Shown here piece after piece: positions 17,117-25,682 of a stretch of DNA of 64,000 nt. Each line of letters starts with the position of its first letter. The first letter of the stretch is position 1. The notes under the pieces were generated by a model that worked only from the letters and a program-made list of their open reading frames with translations, had not been told where the DNA came from and did no database searches. The DNA comes from Nocardiopsis sp. TSRI0078 (GTDB lineage: Bacteria > Actinomycetota > Actinomycetes > Streptosporangiales > Streptosporangiaceae): the NCBI RefSeq assembly GCF_001905145.1, contig NZ_LWLB01000003.1:1-64000 (forward strand). Reading direction: 5' to 3'. A program made the position numbers and the translations under genes.

Positions 17117-18007
17117 TCAGAGGCAGCCCAGGAGGCCGCAGACGTCGGCGCGCGAGGTGGACGCCTCCAGGTCGTCGTACCAGACGTAGCTGTCGTTGGC
17201 CGGCGCGAACTTCTCGGTGGAGCCGCCGAAGAAGGTCGAGAAGTAGGCCTTGTCCACCAGGTCGTCGTTGGACACCAGCCGCAGGCCGGTGACCAGGGCG
17301 GCGGACTCACCGTTGTAGAAGACCTCGATCTCGCCGTCGGGGTTGGCCCGGCCGTCGGTCACGGTGTTGGTCCTGAGCCGCTGGACGATGTTGACCCACT
17401 CGTTCCGGGGATAGTGGACGTCGGCTCCGTCCACGCGCAGGACCGCTTCGTCGCCGTACTTCCCCTCCTTGTCCATGTGGTAGTAGTACACGGCCGCCCG
17501 GCCGTCGCGGCGCCAGATCATGCGCGAGGTGAAGCCGTTCTCGCCGTCGCAGGTCCGCCCTCCCGAGCACGCCGCGCCCCCGGCCAGGCCCAGTCCGAGC
17601 TTTCCGCCGAACGAGGTGCTCCCCCAGCTGAAGTCCTCGCTGAGGCGCGCCCAGTAGGACAGGTAGTACTCGCGCGCCGGGGTGAGCCGGAACGGCGCCA
17701 GCGCGCCGGAGTCGCGCGGACCGATCTCCCCCTCGGGGTAGAACACGCGCAGGGACTTCTCACCCCCGTGGGCGGGGACCGAGTCGTCGATGAGGGTGCG
17801 CTCGTCCATCCCCAGCCCGTAGGGGGCGTACCACCCGTCCTTCTCCCACTCCGCCAGGGTGTAGGTGCTGCCCGCGGCCGGGCGCTCGAAGGTGTTGTAC
17901 CGGTACGTGAGCGAGGGGACGGTGTCGGCGGCCGCGGGCGCGGCGCCCAGCACGGTCAACAGCACCGCGGAAGAGAGTGCGGAGGCGAGCAGGGCCTTGG
18001 CTGTCAC
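17117..18007 (-). CDS. Secreted polysaccharide lyase (PL14-like)
   Basis: About 296 residues. A Sec signal peptide (AKALLASALSSAVLLTVLGAAPAAADT, cut near the last Ala) precedes a jelly-roll domain with PL14 hallmarks: EKSLRVFYPEGEIG, YYLSYWARLSEDFSWGSTSFGGKLGLGLAGG, CSGG, NGFTSRMIWRRDGRAAVYYYHMD and WVNIVQRLRTNT. Four further Cys may form disulphides. Relatives cleave uronic-acid polymers (alginate, glucuronan); the substrate here is unknown. GTG 18005-18007 is chosen because GGAG lies about 6 nt upstream; ATG 18017-18019 is the alternative. Confidence 0.8.
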   Translation of the reverse strand: MTAKALLASALSSAVLLTVLGAAPAAADTVPSLTYRYNTFERPAAGSTYTLAEWEKDGWYAPYGLGMDERTLIDDSVPAHGGEKSLRVFYPEGEIGPRDSGALAPFRLTPAREYYLSYWARLSEDFSWGSTSFGGKLGLGLAGGAACSGGRTCDGENGFTSRMIWRRDGRAAVYYYHMDKEGKYGDEAVLRVDGADVHYPRNEWVNIVQRLRTNTVTDGRANPDGEIEVFYNGESAALVTGLRLVSNDDLVDKAYFSTFFGGSTEKFAPANDSYVWYDDLEASTSRADVCGLLGCL

Positions 18008-18019
18008 GGACGTCTCCAT

Positions 18020-18511
18020 TTCGCATCGGCGGTGGAGCCATCCTCTGCTCTCGACCACGCGCGGCCGGTGCGCGACACGGGCCGACCTTGCTGTTCGCTC
18101 TCCGTTCACGCAGGTGGGACCGCCTCCGCGGCCGGGCTGCGACGCGGCCCCGCCCTGCCGCCGTACCGAGGCCGACGGGTGCGGCTCGTGCCCCGGGCCG
18201 CGGACACCCTGACCGTCGACCACCTGCCGCTCACCGGAGGGCGGGGCCCGAGGACGCCGCCGGGAACCGGGAGGGCCCGGCCTCCCCTAGGGGTGTCGGG
18301 GGCGGCCTCCTCGGCCGCGGCCGCGGCCGAGGAGGCCGAACCTTCCGGGAGGAGCCCGATACCGAGCACCGCACGCGGGGACCAGTCTGAGGGTGTCCCC
18401 GTCCGGTTCCTCCGAAGGAAGACCGATGGCCTCCTCAGCCCCCGCCTCCCCCCGACCCCCGGCACGGCCGGAACCCGTCCGGTCCCGGCGCCCCGGCGCC
18501 GCGCCACGGCC
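18020..18511. other. Divergent gap of about 490 nt with a long palindrome
   Basis: No domain-bearing frame was recognised. It contains the 36-bp perfect palindrome listed separately and the likely promoters of the lyase gene (leftward) and the third DUF2306 gene (rightward). An excellent ribosome binding site plus ATG at 18426 lies in the wrong frame for the downstream gene (see findings). Confidence 0.45.
18303..18338. repeat. 36-bp perfect palindrome
   Basis: The sequence pairs exactly around 18320/18321 with 18-bp arms (CGGCCTCCTCGGCCGCGG and its complement) and no loop. It lies between divergent genes, so a terminator role is not obvious; it may stop upstream read-through or bind a dimeric protein. 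The core is a repeated GGCCGC motif. Confidence 0.7.
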
Positions 18512-19144
18512 GTGCTCGTCGCGGTCACGGTGCTGTGCGCGCTGCTCGCCGTGTTCGCCGCCTCCGCCTACGTGGGGCTGGATCCCGGCACGTCCCAGGT
18601 GGACCTGCGGCCGGACCGGCCGTTCCACTACCCGTTCCTGCTGGTCCACGTGGCCGCGTCGATCCTCGCGCTCGTCACCGCCCCCCTCCAGCTGTTCCCC
18701 GCCCTGCGGCGCGGCCGGGCGCACCGCGTGATCGGCCGGATCCACCTGTTCGCCGGAGTGTTCCCCCGTGCGCTCTCCGGGCTGGTCGTGGGCGTGATGA
18801 GCACCTACGGCTTCGCCGCGCAGGCGGGCTTCTCGCTGCTGGCGGTGCTGTGGTTCTCCGTCGGCGTGGCCGGGTACCGCGCGGTCCGGCGGGGCCGTCA
18901 CGCCGACCACCGGGAGTGGATGCTGCGCCTGTTCGCCCTGACGATGGCCGGGGTGATGCTGCGCTTGCTGGTGGTGCTGCTGGTACCCGCGCTCACACCG
19001 CTGGTCGGTCCGGCGCACGGCGGCGACGGGGAGGCGGTCTTCCGGGGGGTCTACCAGGGCATCGCGTGGCTGTGCTGGGTGCCCAACCTCCTCGTCGCCG
19101 AGTGGTACCTGCGGCGGTCCCGCCGGGGCGCCCCTCCCGCATGA
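18512..19144 (+). CDS. DUF2306 family membrane protein (paralogue 3)
   Basis: About 210 residues and six membrane helices, very similar to the protein at 2279: FHYPFLLVHVAASILALVTAPLQLFPALRRGRAHRVIGRIHLFAGVFP, ADHREWMLRLFALT, FRGVYQGIAWLCWVPNLLVAEWYLRR. GTG 18512 begins just before the first helix, as in paralogue 1, but has no ribosome binding site. A GAAGGAAG plus ATG signal at 18426 is in another frame, so a one-base frameshift or sequence error in the GC-rich stretch 18480-18510 may have separated the true start. Confidence 0.75.
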   Translation: MLVAVTVLCALLAVFAASAYVGLDPGTSQVDLRPDRPFHYPFLLVHVAASILALVTAPLQLFPALRRGRAHRVIGRIHLFAGVFPRALSGLVVGVMSTYGFAAQAGFSLLAVLWFSVGVAGYRAVRRGRHADHREWMLRLFALTMAGVMLRLLVVLLVPALTPLVGPAHGGDGEAVFRGVYQGIAWLCWVPNLLVAEWYLRRSRRGAPPA

Positions 19145-19190
19145 CCGTGTGACGGCCGCGGAGCGCACCCGGCGGGCGGAAGGGGGAGCC

Positions 19191-20996
19191 TCAGGTCCGG
19201 TCGATCCGGTACAGGGTGGTCGAGCCGGACACCTCGTTGGCCACGGCCAGCAGGGGCACCCCTTCGACCGGGGAGTCCGCGGCCCTGATGAAGGCCAGCC
19301 CCTCCGCGCCGAGATCGCCCGCCTCCGGGGTGCCGGGCTCGGCGGAGAAGTCGCGGTTGTTGAGGTACTGCACGAAGAACGGCTCCCGGGGGTCCGTGAC
19401 GTCGTAGACCATCACGCCGCTCACCCGCTCCAGGCCGACGAACGCGTAGGTGCGGCCCGCGACCTTTCCGAGCACGACGCCCTCGGGCTCCGGGCCCTTG
19501 TCGTCGCTACGGCTCTCGAAGCTGTTCTCGGTGTGGTTGGAGTTGAAGAAGTCCGGTTCGGTCTCGGCGGTGATCCGCTCGAAGTCCGCCCCCGAGTCGA
19601 AGAGCAGCTCTCCCTCGGACGTGAAGATCGAGAAGGAGCGCCCGCCGAACGCGTACACGTCCTCGTAGCAGTCCTCGCCCTCACGCAGGCCCTCGGCCGC
19701 GGAGACCGTCAGCCTGCCCAGTTCGGCGTCGCCTCGCAGCCCGTCCAGGGTGTCGATGCCCAGGTCGTTGCCGGCCAGGAAGTCCGCGAAGCGCGGGGAG
19801 TCCTCGCACAGCGGGGCGCGCTCCACCAGGTCGCGGAACCGGGTCTCCTCGGAGTAGCCGTCCCAGTCACGGGTGTCGCCCTCGTTCGCGGTGACCAGCA
19901 GGGTCCGTCCGCGCCAGCGGTAGGTGTCGAACCCGTCGGGCTGGTACATGCCGTACACCGGCCAGTTGGCGAGGCGGACCTCCCCGTCGCGGTTCGACAC
20001 GTCCAGTTCGTTCCCGGGCTCCATGTGGTCCTTCACGCCGAAGGGCACGATGTCGGTGAACTCGGCGGTGCGCAGGTCCAGCACGGCGAAGGCGTTGGCC
20101 TCCTGGAGCACCACGTGGGCGCTGTACGCGGTGTCCGCGGAGATGTACTCCGGCTCCAGTGCGCGCGCCACGCGCCCGGGGGTTCCCGGCTCCCCGGTGG
20201 AGGTGTGCGGGCCGAACACCCGCACGCCCCCGGGCAGCTCCCGCTCCCCGTCCCAGGCGCCGAAGCCGGCGGTGCGGACGTCGTCCTGGGTGATCGAGGC
20301 GGGCCTGCGGTCCACCCGGATGACGCTCACCGAGCCCTCGGGGTCGACCGCGTAGTCGTCGCTCGGCTCTCCCTCGTTGGCCACCAGCAGCGTCCGCCCC
20401 TCGGGGGTGAAGGCGGCCATGTCCGGCAGGGCGCCGCCCCGGACCGCGTTGAGCGCGGTGCCGTCGGTGCCGTAGAAGACCAACCAGCCGTCGTCGGTGC
20501 GGTCCGCGGCCTCCACGGCCACGGCCACGACGCCGCCGTGGACCGCCACGGAGTTGGCGACCGCGCCCTCCTCCACCACCGAGCCGTCGGCCGCCACGAC
20601 CCCGGGTGTGCGCAGGTCGAACAGCTTGACGGGCGCCGCGGGGTCGGAGATGTCGAGCACCTCCACGGTGGCGGCCTCGGCGTTGACCACGTACAGGCGC
20701 TGGGTGCGCGGGTCGTGGGCGACGGTCTCCGCCGCCGCCTCGTCGAAGGAGCCGGTGCGGTGGCTGCCGAGGGCGGACAGCGCGATGCCGTCGCGCCCTC
20801 CTTCGCGGGGTGCCCGCTGCTCCGCGTGGACGGGGACCGATGTCCCGGTGAGGGCGACGGCGAGGGACACCGCGACCGCCGTGGTCGGGGTGCTTCCTGG
20901 TGGCTTCGGGGGAGGGGCGCGGTCACGCCCGCGCCGAAGCCAACCAGGGGCGGACGAGGCCGGGCCGAACGGACGGTGACGCCCGGGTGAAGGCAC
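19191..20996 (-). CDS. Secreted choice-of-anchor I family protein (alkaline-phosphatase-like beta-propeller)
   Basis: Some 560 mature residues form a repeated beta-propeller-like pattern: ETVAHDPRTQRLYVVNAEAATVEVLDISDPAAPVKLF, AFTPEGRTLLVANEGEPSDDY, LLVTANEGDTRDWDGYSEETRF, GPEPEGVVLGKVAGRTYAFVGLERVSGVMVYDVTDP. The ANEGEPSDDY and ANEGDTRDW motifs are typical of choice-of-anchor I proteins. An Ala-rich signal peptide (TTAVAVSLAVALTGTSVPVHAEQ) sends it out; I see no sorting signal at the C-terminus. The start is uncertain: GTG 20996 is the only upstream candidate, but the region before the signal peptide has no ribosome binding site. Confidence 0.82.
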   Translation of the reverse strand: MPSPGRHRPFGPASSAPGWLRRGRDRAPPPKPPGSTPTTAVAVSLAVALTGTSVPVHAEQRAPREGGRDGIALSALGSHRTGSFDEAAAETVAHDPRTQRLYVVNAEAATVEVLDISDPAAPVKLFDLRTPGVVAADGSVVEEGAVANSVAVHGGVVAVAVEAADRTDDGWLVFYGTDGTALNAVRGGALPDMAAFTPEGRTLLVANEGEPSDDYAVDPEGSVSVIRVDRRPASITQDDVRTAGFGAWDGERELPGGVRVFGPHTSTGEPGTPGRVARALEPEYISADTAYSAHVVLQEANAFAVLDLRTAEFTDIVPFGVKDHMEPGNELDVSNRDGEVRLANWPVYGMYQPDGFDTYRWRGRTLLVTANEGDTRDWDGYSEETRFRDLVERAPLCEDSPRFADFLAGNDLGIDTLDGLRGDAELGRLTVSAAEGLREGEDCYEDVYAFGGRSFSIFTSEGELLFDSGADFERITAETEPDFFNSNHTENSFESRSDDKGPEPEGVVLGKVAGRTYAFVGLERVSGVMVYDVTDPREPFFVQYLNNRDFSAEPGTPEAGDLGAEGLAFIRAADSPVEGVPLLAVANEVSGSTTLYRIDRT

Positions 20997-21187
20997 CGGG
21001 CGCGGAGCGGCGGAGCCGGGTACCGCCGCGCCGGTTCGTCCCGCCGGTTCGCCCGGGCGGGCGACCGGGCTCCGTGCGGATACGTCGGTGTCCGGTCCGG
21101 GGCCTGTGGGGCGTTTGAGCAGGTGGTGGCAGGTCAGGAGAGGGGGATACAGGTGGATCGAGACACGAAGAGTGCTCTGGAGGGACG

Positions 21188-21898
21188 ATGATCACGTACC
21201 AGGGACTCATGGACCACGTCACCCGGAACGCGAACGTGTCCGACGACGAGGCACGTCGGGCGCTTGAGGCCGTGACCGGCGAGCTGGCGCGGCACGTCGA
21301 CACCGAGACGCGCGACCGGCTCGTGGAGCAGCTTCCCGCGGGGCTTGGCAGGCACGTCCCGGCCCCGCGCCAGGAGTCCGGGCCGAGCACCTCCGGTCGG
21401 CTGGCCCAGGAGGTCGGCGAGCAGATCGGCTGCCCGCCGGAGAGGGCGACGCACCTGACCCGGATGGTGCTCTCGGGCATCCACCTCGGTGAGCCCGAGC
21501 TCGCCGACGCGCTCGCCTCCCGGCTGCCCGAGGAGTTCGCCCAGTGGGCCCGGGACCCGGACGGGGCCATGGGACGCTCCGACACCGGGCAGACGGGCGC
21601 TCCGAGCCGCCTGGACCAGGCCACCCTCGAACACGCCCTGGGCCGGCTCCCGGACTGGGAGGGCGACACCACGGGGCTGACCAGGTCGGTTGACCTGCCG
21701 AGGGTCCGTGTCACACCGCTGCTGAACCGGATCGACCGTGCCGCGCACGGGATCGACCACTCCTACGAGCACGAGTTCACCGACTCGGGGGTCGCGTTCA
21801 CCGTCCGGACCGCGTCGATCGGCGCCGTGACCACCAGGGACATCGAGATGGCCGAGCGCATCGACGAGGCGGTGGCCGCGATCGGCTCGGGCGGCTGA
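21188..21898 (+). CDS. DUF2267 domain fused to a degenerate pterin-4a-carbinolamine dehydratase-like domain
   Basis: The 236-residue protein has a DUF2267 region (about 1-115: YQGLMDHVTRNANVSDDEARRALEAVTGEL, RATHLTRMVLSGIHLGEPELADALASRLPEEFAQWA). The C-terminal domain (about 140-235) matches the dehydratase pattern: ALGRLPDWEGDTTGLTRSV, LLNRIDRAAHGIDHSYEHEF, FTVRTASIGAVTTRDIEMAERIDEAVAAI. The usual catalytic HHP-type motif reads DHSYEH, so activity is doubtful. The start ATG follows GGAGGGACG. It is monocistronic. Role unknown; DUF2267 proteins are often stress-associated. Confidence 0.78.
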   Translation: MITYQGLMDHVTRNANVSDDEARRALEAVTGELARHVDTETRDRLVEQLPAGLGRHVPAPRQESGPSTSGRLAQEVGEQIGCPPERATHLTRMVLSGIHLGEPELADALASRLPEEFAQWARDPDGAMGRSDTGQTGAPSRLDQATLEHALGRLPDWEGDTTGLTRSVDLPRVRVTPLLNRIDRAAHGIDHSYEHEFTDSGVAFTVRTASIGAVTTRDIEMAERIDEAVAAIGSGG

Positions 21899-22078
21899 GC
21901 ACGGGGGGCGGGCGGCGCCCCTTCGCACGCAGGCGCCGGTCAGGCTCCGCGTCCGCCGACCGGTGGCCTCACCGGTACGCCACCGCTCGCGGGAGGGGCC
22001 GGCCCCGGTCGGCTTCCCCGTGCCCGGCGGCCGCGGGTCCCGGGGAGGGCCTGCCACGCGAAAGGGGTGCGCCCGTGC

Positions 22079-22483
22079 CTAGCGGAGCCTGCGCCAGGCG
22101 GTCATCCAGCGCTGGCGCTCGCCCGCGTCCTCGCCCGCGCAGGCGGTCACGAAGGCCATGAGGAACACGTACCCGGGCAGTTCGGTGCCCTCCAGGACCT
22201 GCTGGAAGGTGGACCTCTTCACCGCTCCCCCGCACAGGTGCTCCAGTTCCAGGTAGGACCAGTCACCCGCCCAGACGAGGTAGCGGCGCATGGTCAGCAG
22301 GAACTCCGCGGGGGTCTTGGCGTCCAGGGGGTTGGGACGCCGATCGTAGCCGTCCAGGGCGCGGACGGGCAGGTGGCGCTCGACGACGGCGTCGCTGGGG
22401 GTCGCGAGGACCCGGTCCAGCCAACTGGTGCGGCCGAGGGCTCTGTTGGGACCGGTGGGTTCGAGAACGCCCGTGGTGGTCAA
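22079..22483 (-). CDS. Small helix-turn-helix-like hypothetical protein
   Basis: About 134 residues. The C-terminal 85 residues (AKTPAEFLLTMRRYLVWAGDWSYLELEHLCGGAVKRSTFQQVLEGTELPGYVFLMAFVTACAG) match the N-terminal regulator-type HTH domain common in actinomycete XRE/NB-ARC proteins; here it is C-terminal and stands alone. TTG 22481-22483 is used because AAAGGAGAAGG precedes it; ATG 22546 would add 21 residues. Function is unknown, possibly DNA binding. Confidence 0.6.
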   Translation of the reverse strand: MTTTGVLEPTGPNRALGRTSWLDRVLATPSDAVVERHLPVRALDGYDRRPNPLDAKTPAEFLLTMRRYLVWAGDWSYLELEHLCGGAVKRSTFQQVLEGTELPGYVFLMAFVTACAGEDAGERQRWMTAWRRLR

Positions 22484-22891
22484 CCTTCTCCTTTCACTGA
22501 TCGGTTCGCGGATTCCCTCGATGGGATACGCCTGTACGGCGCGCATGAGCACAAGGGGGAGAGAGAGCACCGAAGGCGGGAGAGCGGCTGTTGTGTCGGC
22601 AACCCCGACTGTTCGGTTACCGGGAAATCTACCGGATGAACACGACACGCGAAAGCGCCCGACACCCCGGTTCCCGGGAGGCGTCGGTCTCCTCCGTGTG
22701 TGACGTCCCCTCCCTCGTCGGGGCCGCTGTGAACTTCTTCGACAAATCGCATCAAAGGTCATCTGAAGTCACGACTGAAACGTCAGCCATGACGGAAAAG
22801 CATGAAACGGCACCACCTGGGCAAGCTTGAAAGCAAGCGCGGGATTTCGCGAATGATCGGATCCGAATATCAATTTTAGGCCTGACCGTAA
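22484..22891. other. AT-richer gap of about 400 nt
   Basis: The segment 22730-22890 is much richer in A+T than its surroundings (GAAAGC and GAATATCAATTTTAGG-type sequence), suggesting a promoter or acquired DNA. A 64-codon frame from ATG 22636 on the plus strand has poor codon usage and no recognisable domain, so it is not called. It probably carries the promoter of the leftward small HTH gene. Confidence 0.4.
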
Positions 22892-23656
22892 CTAACCCTC
22901 AGGTGTCCACGCCAGCACCGTGGCGTCGTCGCTCCCCTTGGCCCGCGGATGGTTCCGCCGCTCCGGATCAGCGGCTTCCAGCGCACGCACCCGGTCCAGA
23001 AGGGCACGCGGCCCCCTGTCCGAAACCAGGGCGAACGCCTCGCCCCAGTCCAGGTCGCCGAACACGTCGACCACCCGGCCCGCCCCGTCGGTCATGGCGG
23101 TGAAGCGTCCCGCGGGCAGGGTTCCGGTCAGCGCCTCCTCCGCCGCCCGGGGATCGGCGCCCGCCGTCCAGAAACCGCCGGCCACGTTGCGGTGGGCGCG
23201 GACGGCGTCTCCCGGCCGCCCCTGGCGGGCCAGCTCGCTCCTGAGGACGTCGAGTCGCGTGTCGGTGAGCACCCGCACCCCGTCCGGGCCCTCCACCAGC
23301 AGCACGGAGTCGGACAGCACCAGGTACTCCAGCCCTCCGGTGCCCACGCGCACCGCCACGACCGTGGCCGACGGGCTCTCCTGGTTGCTCAGGTCGCAGG
23401 TGTGGGCGTGCAGGGCGGAGGCCGTCGTGACCGCCTCCGCGAGCGCCTCGCGCAGGGGAAGACCCGCGTCGGCCCCGGCCAGCAGCAGCCCGCCGAGCCG
23501 CCGGGTGTACCAGGCCACTCCGTGGGCGCACCCGGTGTCCACGCCCGGCGGCGCGCTCGCCCCGTCCAGGAGTACCGCGCTGGTGGCGGTCGCGGCGGCG
23601 AAGTCCTCGTTGGGGCGGCCGGGGTCGCCCGGCTCCGTGGCGACGCGGAAGGGCAT
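22892..23656 (-). CDS. PP2C-like serine/threonine phosphatase domain protein
   Basis: A 254-residue cytosolic protein with PP2C-like signatures: EPGDPGRPNEDFAAA (motif I, metal-binding Asp/Glu region), AVLLDGAS (DG motif), SATVVAVRV, YLVLSDSVLLVEGPDGVRVLTD, FTAMTDGAGRVVDVFG and a terminal SDDATVLAWT (metal-binding DD). It probably dephosphorylates proteins modified by Ser/Thr kinases. It is monocistronic, divergent from the Stealth gene with 304 nt between. Confidence 0.82.
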   Translation of the reverse strand: MPFRVATEPGDPGRPNEDFAAATATSAVLLDGASAPPGVDTGCAHGVAWYTRRLGGLLLAGADAGLPLREALAEAVTTASALHAHTCDLSNQESPSATVVAVRVGTGGLEYLVLSDSVLLVEGPDGVRVLTDTRLDVLRSELARQGRPGDAVRAHRNVAGGFWTAGADPRAAEEALTGTLPAGRFTAMTDGAGRVVDVFGDLDWGEAFALVSDRGPRALLDRVRALEAADPERRNHPRAKGSDDATVLAWTPEG

Positions 23657-23960
23657 TCGCGGATCTCCCGTTCACGGACGGCACACCTGGTCATGGACAC
23701 CGCGGAGCCGGTGCGGGGCCACGGCGGCCGCACCGTACCTACCCCATCGGCCTTGCCCCCATGGAATGGCCCGCCGTAGTGGGAGTGAACGATTGGGTAT
23801 TTTTCTGGACGTTACGTATATGGTGCGGTTCCACTCCGGCAAGGATGCGGAGGGAAGACCCCCCGACCCCGCACCGAGGGCGACAGCGCACGCACTGAGA
23901 GAGAAGAGGAAGACCCGACATCCCCCTTGCGAAAAGAAGTCGACACAGGGATGGACACCG
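23657..23960. other. Divergent gap of about 300 nt
   Basis: It lies between the PP2C-like gene (leftward) and the Stealth gene (rightward). The stretch 23780-23825 (ATTGGGTATTTTTCTGGACGTTACGTATATGG-like, A+T rich) is the likely promoter. A plus-strand frame here joins the Stealth gene in phase but has no family similarity, and ATG 23961 is a better start. Confidence 0.4.
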
Positions 23961-25634
23961 ATGCGAAACCTCCCCTACTACTTTCGGAGAGCCAGAAGAA
24001 TCCTCAGGAGAATGACCCCTGTTCCGGTCAGGAAAGCCCTCTTCCTCCCTGTCTCGTGGAGGCACAGGAGGAGGGATCCGGAGCTCAGCATGTCGACCTA
24101 CCAGCGCGAACCCGTCCTCGCACGGCGCTGGTCCGGCCCCTTCGACATCGAGGACCTCACCGCCCGGCAGACGAACCGTTTCACCGATCTCCTGCGTGAC
24201 CGGGGAATCGACTACTTCATCTCCCGGTCCAACGGCACGTACCACCATTCGGTCGCCGTGTCCGAGGAGGACAGGCCCGAGGTCATCTCGGTCCTCGCCT
24301 CCCGTTACAGCCTCCGCGGCACGTACGTGAGGACCCCCAACGGGTACCGCCCCCTGTCCCCGCTCCGGCTGCGCCGGCTCCGCCGTGCTCCGGTGATCCG
24401 GCTCGGAGAACACGTGATCGGCGACCGGGGCCCCGCTGTCGCCGGCCCCGCCCACGGCTTCACCGTGGAGTTCTGGCAGGAGGGCGAGCGGTTCCTGGAG
24501 TCCCCCGACCACGAGGAGAGGCTCGACCGGCTCAAGGTCGTGGCGCCCGAGCACATCCTGCGGGAGTCGCTCATCGCGCCCCAGCCCAACCCGGTGAGCG
24601 AGGTGATCCCCGGAAGGGCCCGGGAGGCCGCCGAGGTCAGGGTCGGCGATCGGACCCATCCCACCCTGGACGCCTTCACCTGGGAACTCGCCACCGACCT
24701 CGCCTTTCCCGTCGACGCCGTCTACACCTGGGTCGACGGGGACGACGAGGCCTGGCGCGCCAAGCGCGACTCCTATCTCGGTGAGAGCGCTCCGGCCAAC
24801 CCGCACTCCGCGTCCGACTCCCGCTACACCAGCCGGGATGAACTCCTCTACTCCCTGCGCTCGCTGGAGATGTTCGCCCCCTTCGTGCGCAACGTCTACA
24901 TCGTCACCGACGGCCAGACGCCGCCGTGGCTGAACACCGACCATCCGAGGGTGCGGGTGGTGGACCACAAGGAGATCTTCAAGGACCCGTCGGTCCTCCC
25001 GGTGTTCAACTCGCACGCCATCGAGTCGCAGCTGCACCACATCGAGGGCCTGGCCGAGCACTACCTGTACCTCAACGACGACGTGTTCTTCGGCCGCCCC
25101 GTGTCCCCCTCCCTCTTCTTCCACCCCAACGGGATCGTGAAGCTGAACCCCTCTCCCTACCGCTTCGGCCTGGGGGAGGTCAGCGAGGAGGACCAGCCCG
25201 TGGACGCCGCCGCCAAACGCAACAGCGCGCTGCTGGAGAAGCACTTCGGCAAGGTGCCCATGTCCAAGTTCAAGCACACGCCCATCCCGCAGCGCCGGTC
25301 GGTGCTCCGGGAGCTGGAGGAGGAGTTCCCCGAGGTGTTCGCGCGGACGGCGGCGTCGCGGTTCCGGCACCCGGACGACCACTCCGTACCGTCGTCCCTG
25401 CACAACTACTACGCGTTGTTCACGGGCAGGGCCGTGCTCGGGGGCCTGCGCTACACCTACCTCAACCTGGCCGACCTCGACGCGGTGCGGTACCGGACCC
25501 GGGCCCTGCTGTCCCAGCGCAACTTCGACACCTTCTGCGTGAACGACACCACGGAACCGGACGAGGAGGCCGAGAGGCACGTGGACGGGTTCCTCGGCGC
25601 GTACTTCCCCTTCAGGAGCAGCTTCGAGCGGTGA
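23961..25634 (+). CDS. Stealth family sugar-1-phosphate transferase
   Basis: The 557-residue protein has all four Stealth conserved regions in order: CR1 FPVDAVYTWVDGDDEAW (about 253), CR2 SRYTSRDELLYSLRSLEMFAPFVRNVYIVTDGQTPPWL, CR3 NSHAIESQLHHIEGLAEHYLYLNDDVFFGR, CR4 RHPDDHSVPSSLHNYYALFTGRAVLG. Such enzymes transfer hexose-1-phosphate from a nucleotide sugar to build phosphodiester-linked glycans in capsule or wall. An Arg-rich N-terminus (YYFRRARRILRRMTPV) may hold it to the membrane face. It is monocistronic, ended by a convergent hairpin. Confidence 0.93.
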   Translation: MRNLPYYFRRARRILRRMTPVPVRKALFLPVSWRHRRRDPELSMSTYQREPVLARRWSGPFDIEDLTARQTNRFTDLLRDRGIDYFISRSNGTYHHSVAVSEEDRPEVISVLASRYSLRGTYVRTPNGYRPLSPLRLRRLRRAPVIRLGEHVIGDRGPAVAGPAHGFTVEFWQEGERFLESPDHEERLDRLKVVAPEHILRESLIAPQPNPVSEVIPGRAREAAEVRVGDRTHPTLDAFTWELATDLAFPVDAVYTWVDGDDEAWRAKRDSYLGESAPANPHSASDSRYTSRDELLYSLRSLEMFAPFVRNVYIVTDGQTPPWLNTDHPRVRVVDHKEIFKDPSVLPVFNSHAIESQLHHIEGLAEHYLYLNDDVFFGRPVSPSLFFHPNGIVKLNPSPYRFGLGEVSEEDQPVDAAAKRNSALLEKHFGKVPMSKFKHTPIPQRRSVLRELEEEFPEVFARTAASRFRHPDDHSVPSSLHNYYALFTGRAVLGGLRYTYLNLADLDAVRYRTRALLSQRNFDTFCVNDTTEPDEEAERHVDGFLGAYFPFRSSFER

Positions 25635-25635
25635 C

Positions 25636-25663
25636 GGGCGGCCCGGCACCGGCCGGGCCGCCC
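25636..25663. terminator. Bidirectional hairpin between Stealth and transpeptidase genes
   Basis: Perfect 12-bp arms (GGGCGGCCCGGC at 25636-25647 and its complement at 25652-25663) with a 4-nt loop, located between two converging stop codons 49 nt apart. Confidence 0.75.
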
Positions 25664-25682
25664 CTTCCGGGCCGGCGCGGGG

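Noticed and set aside
22636..22830. Short plus-strand frame of about 64 codons
   Set aside because: Unusual codon use in an A+T-rich gap, no domain and no convincing ribosome binding site.
24305..24307. TTA triplet in the Stealth gene
   Set aside because: It is out of frame (Arg-Tyr codons), so not a rare leucine codon.
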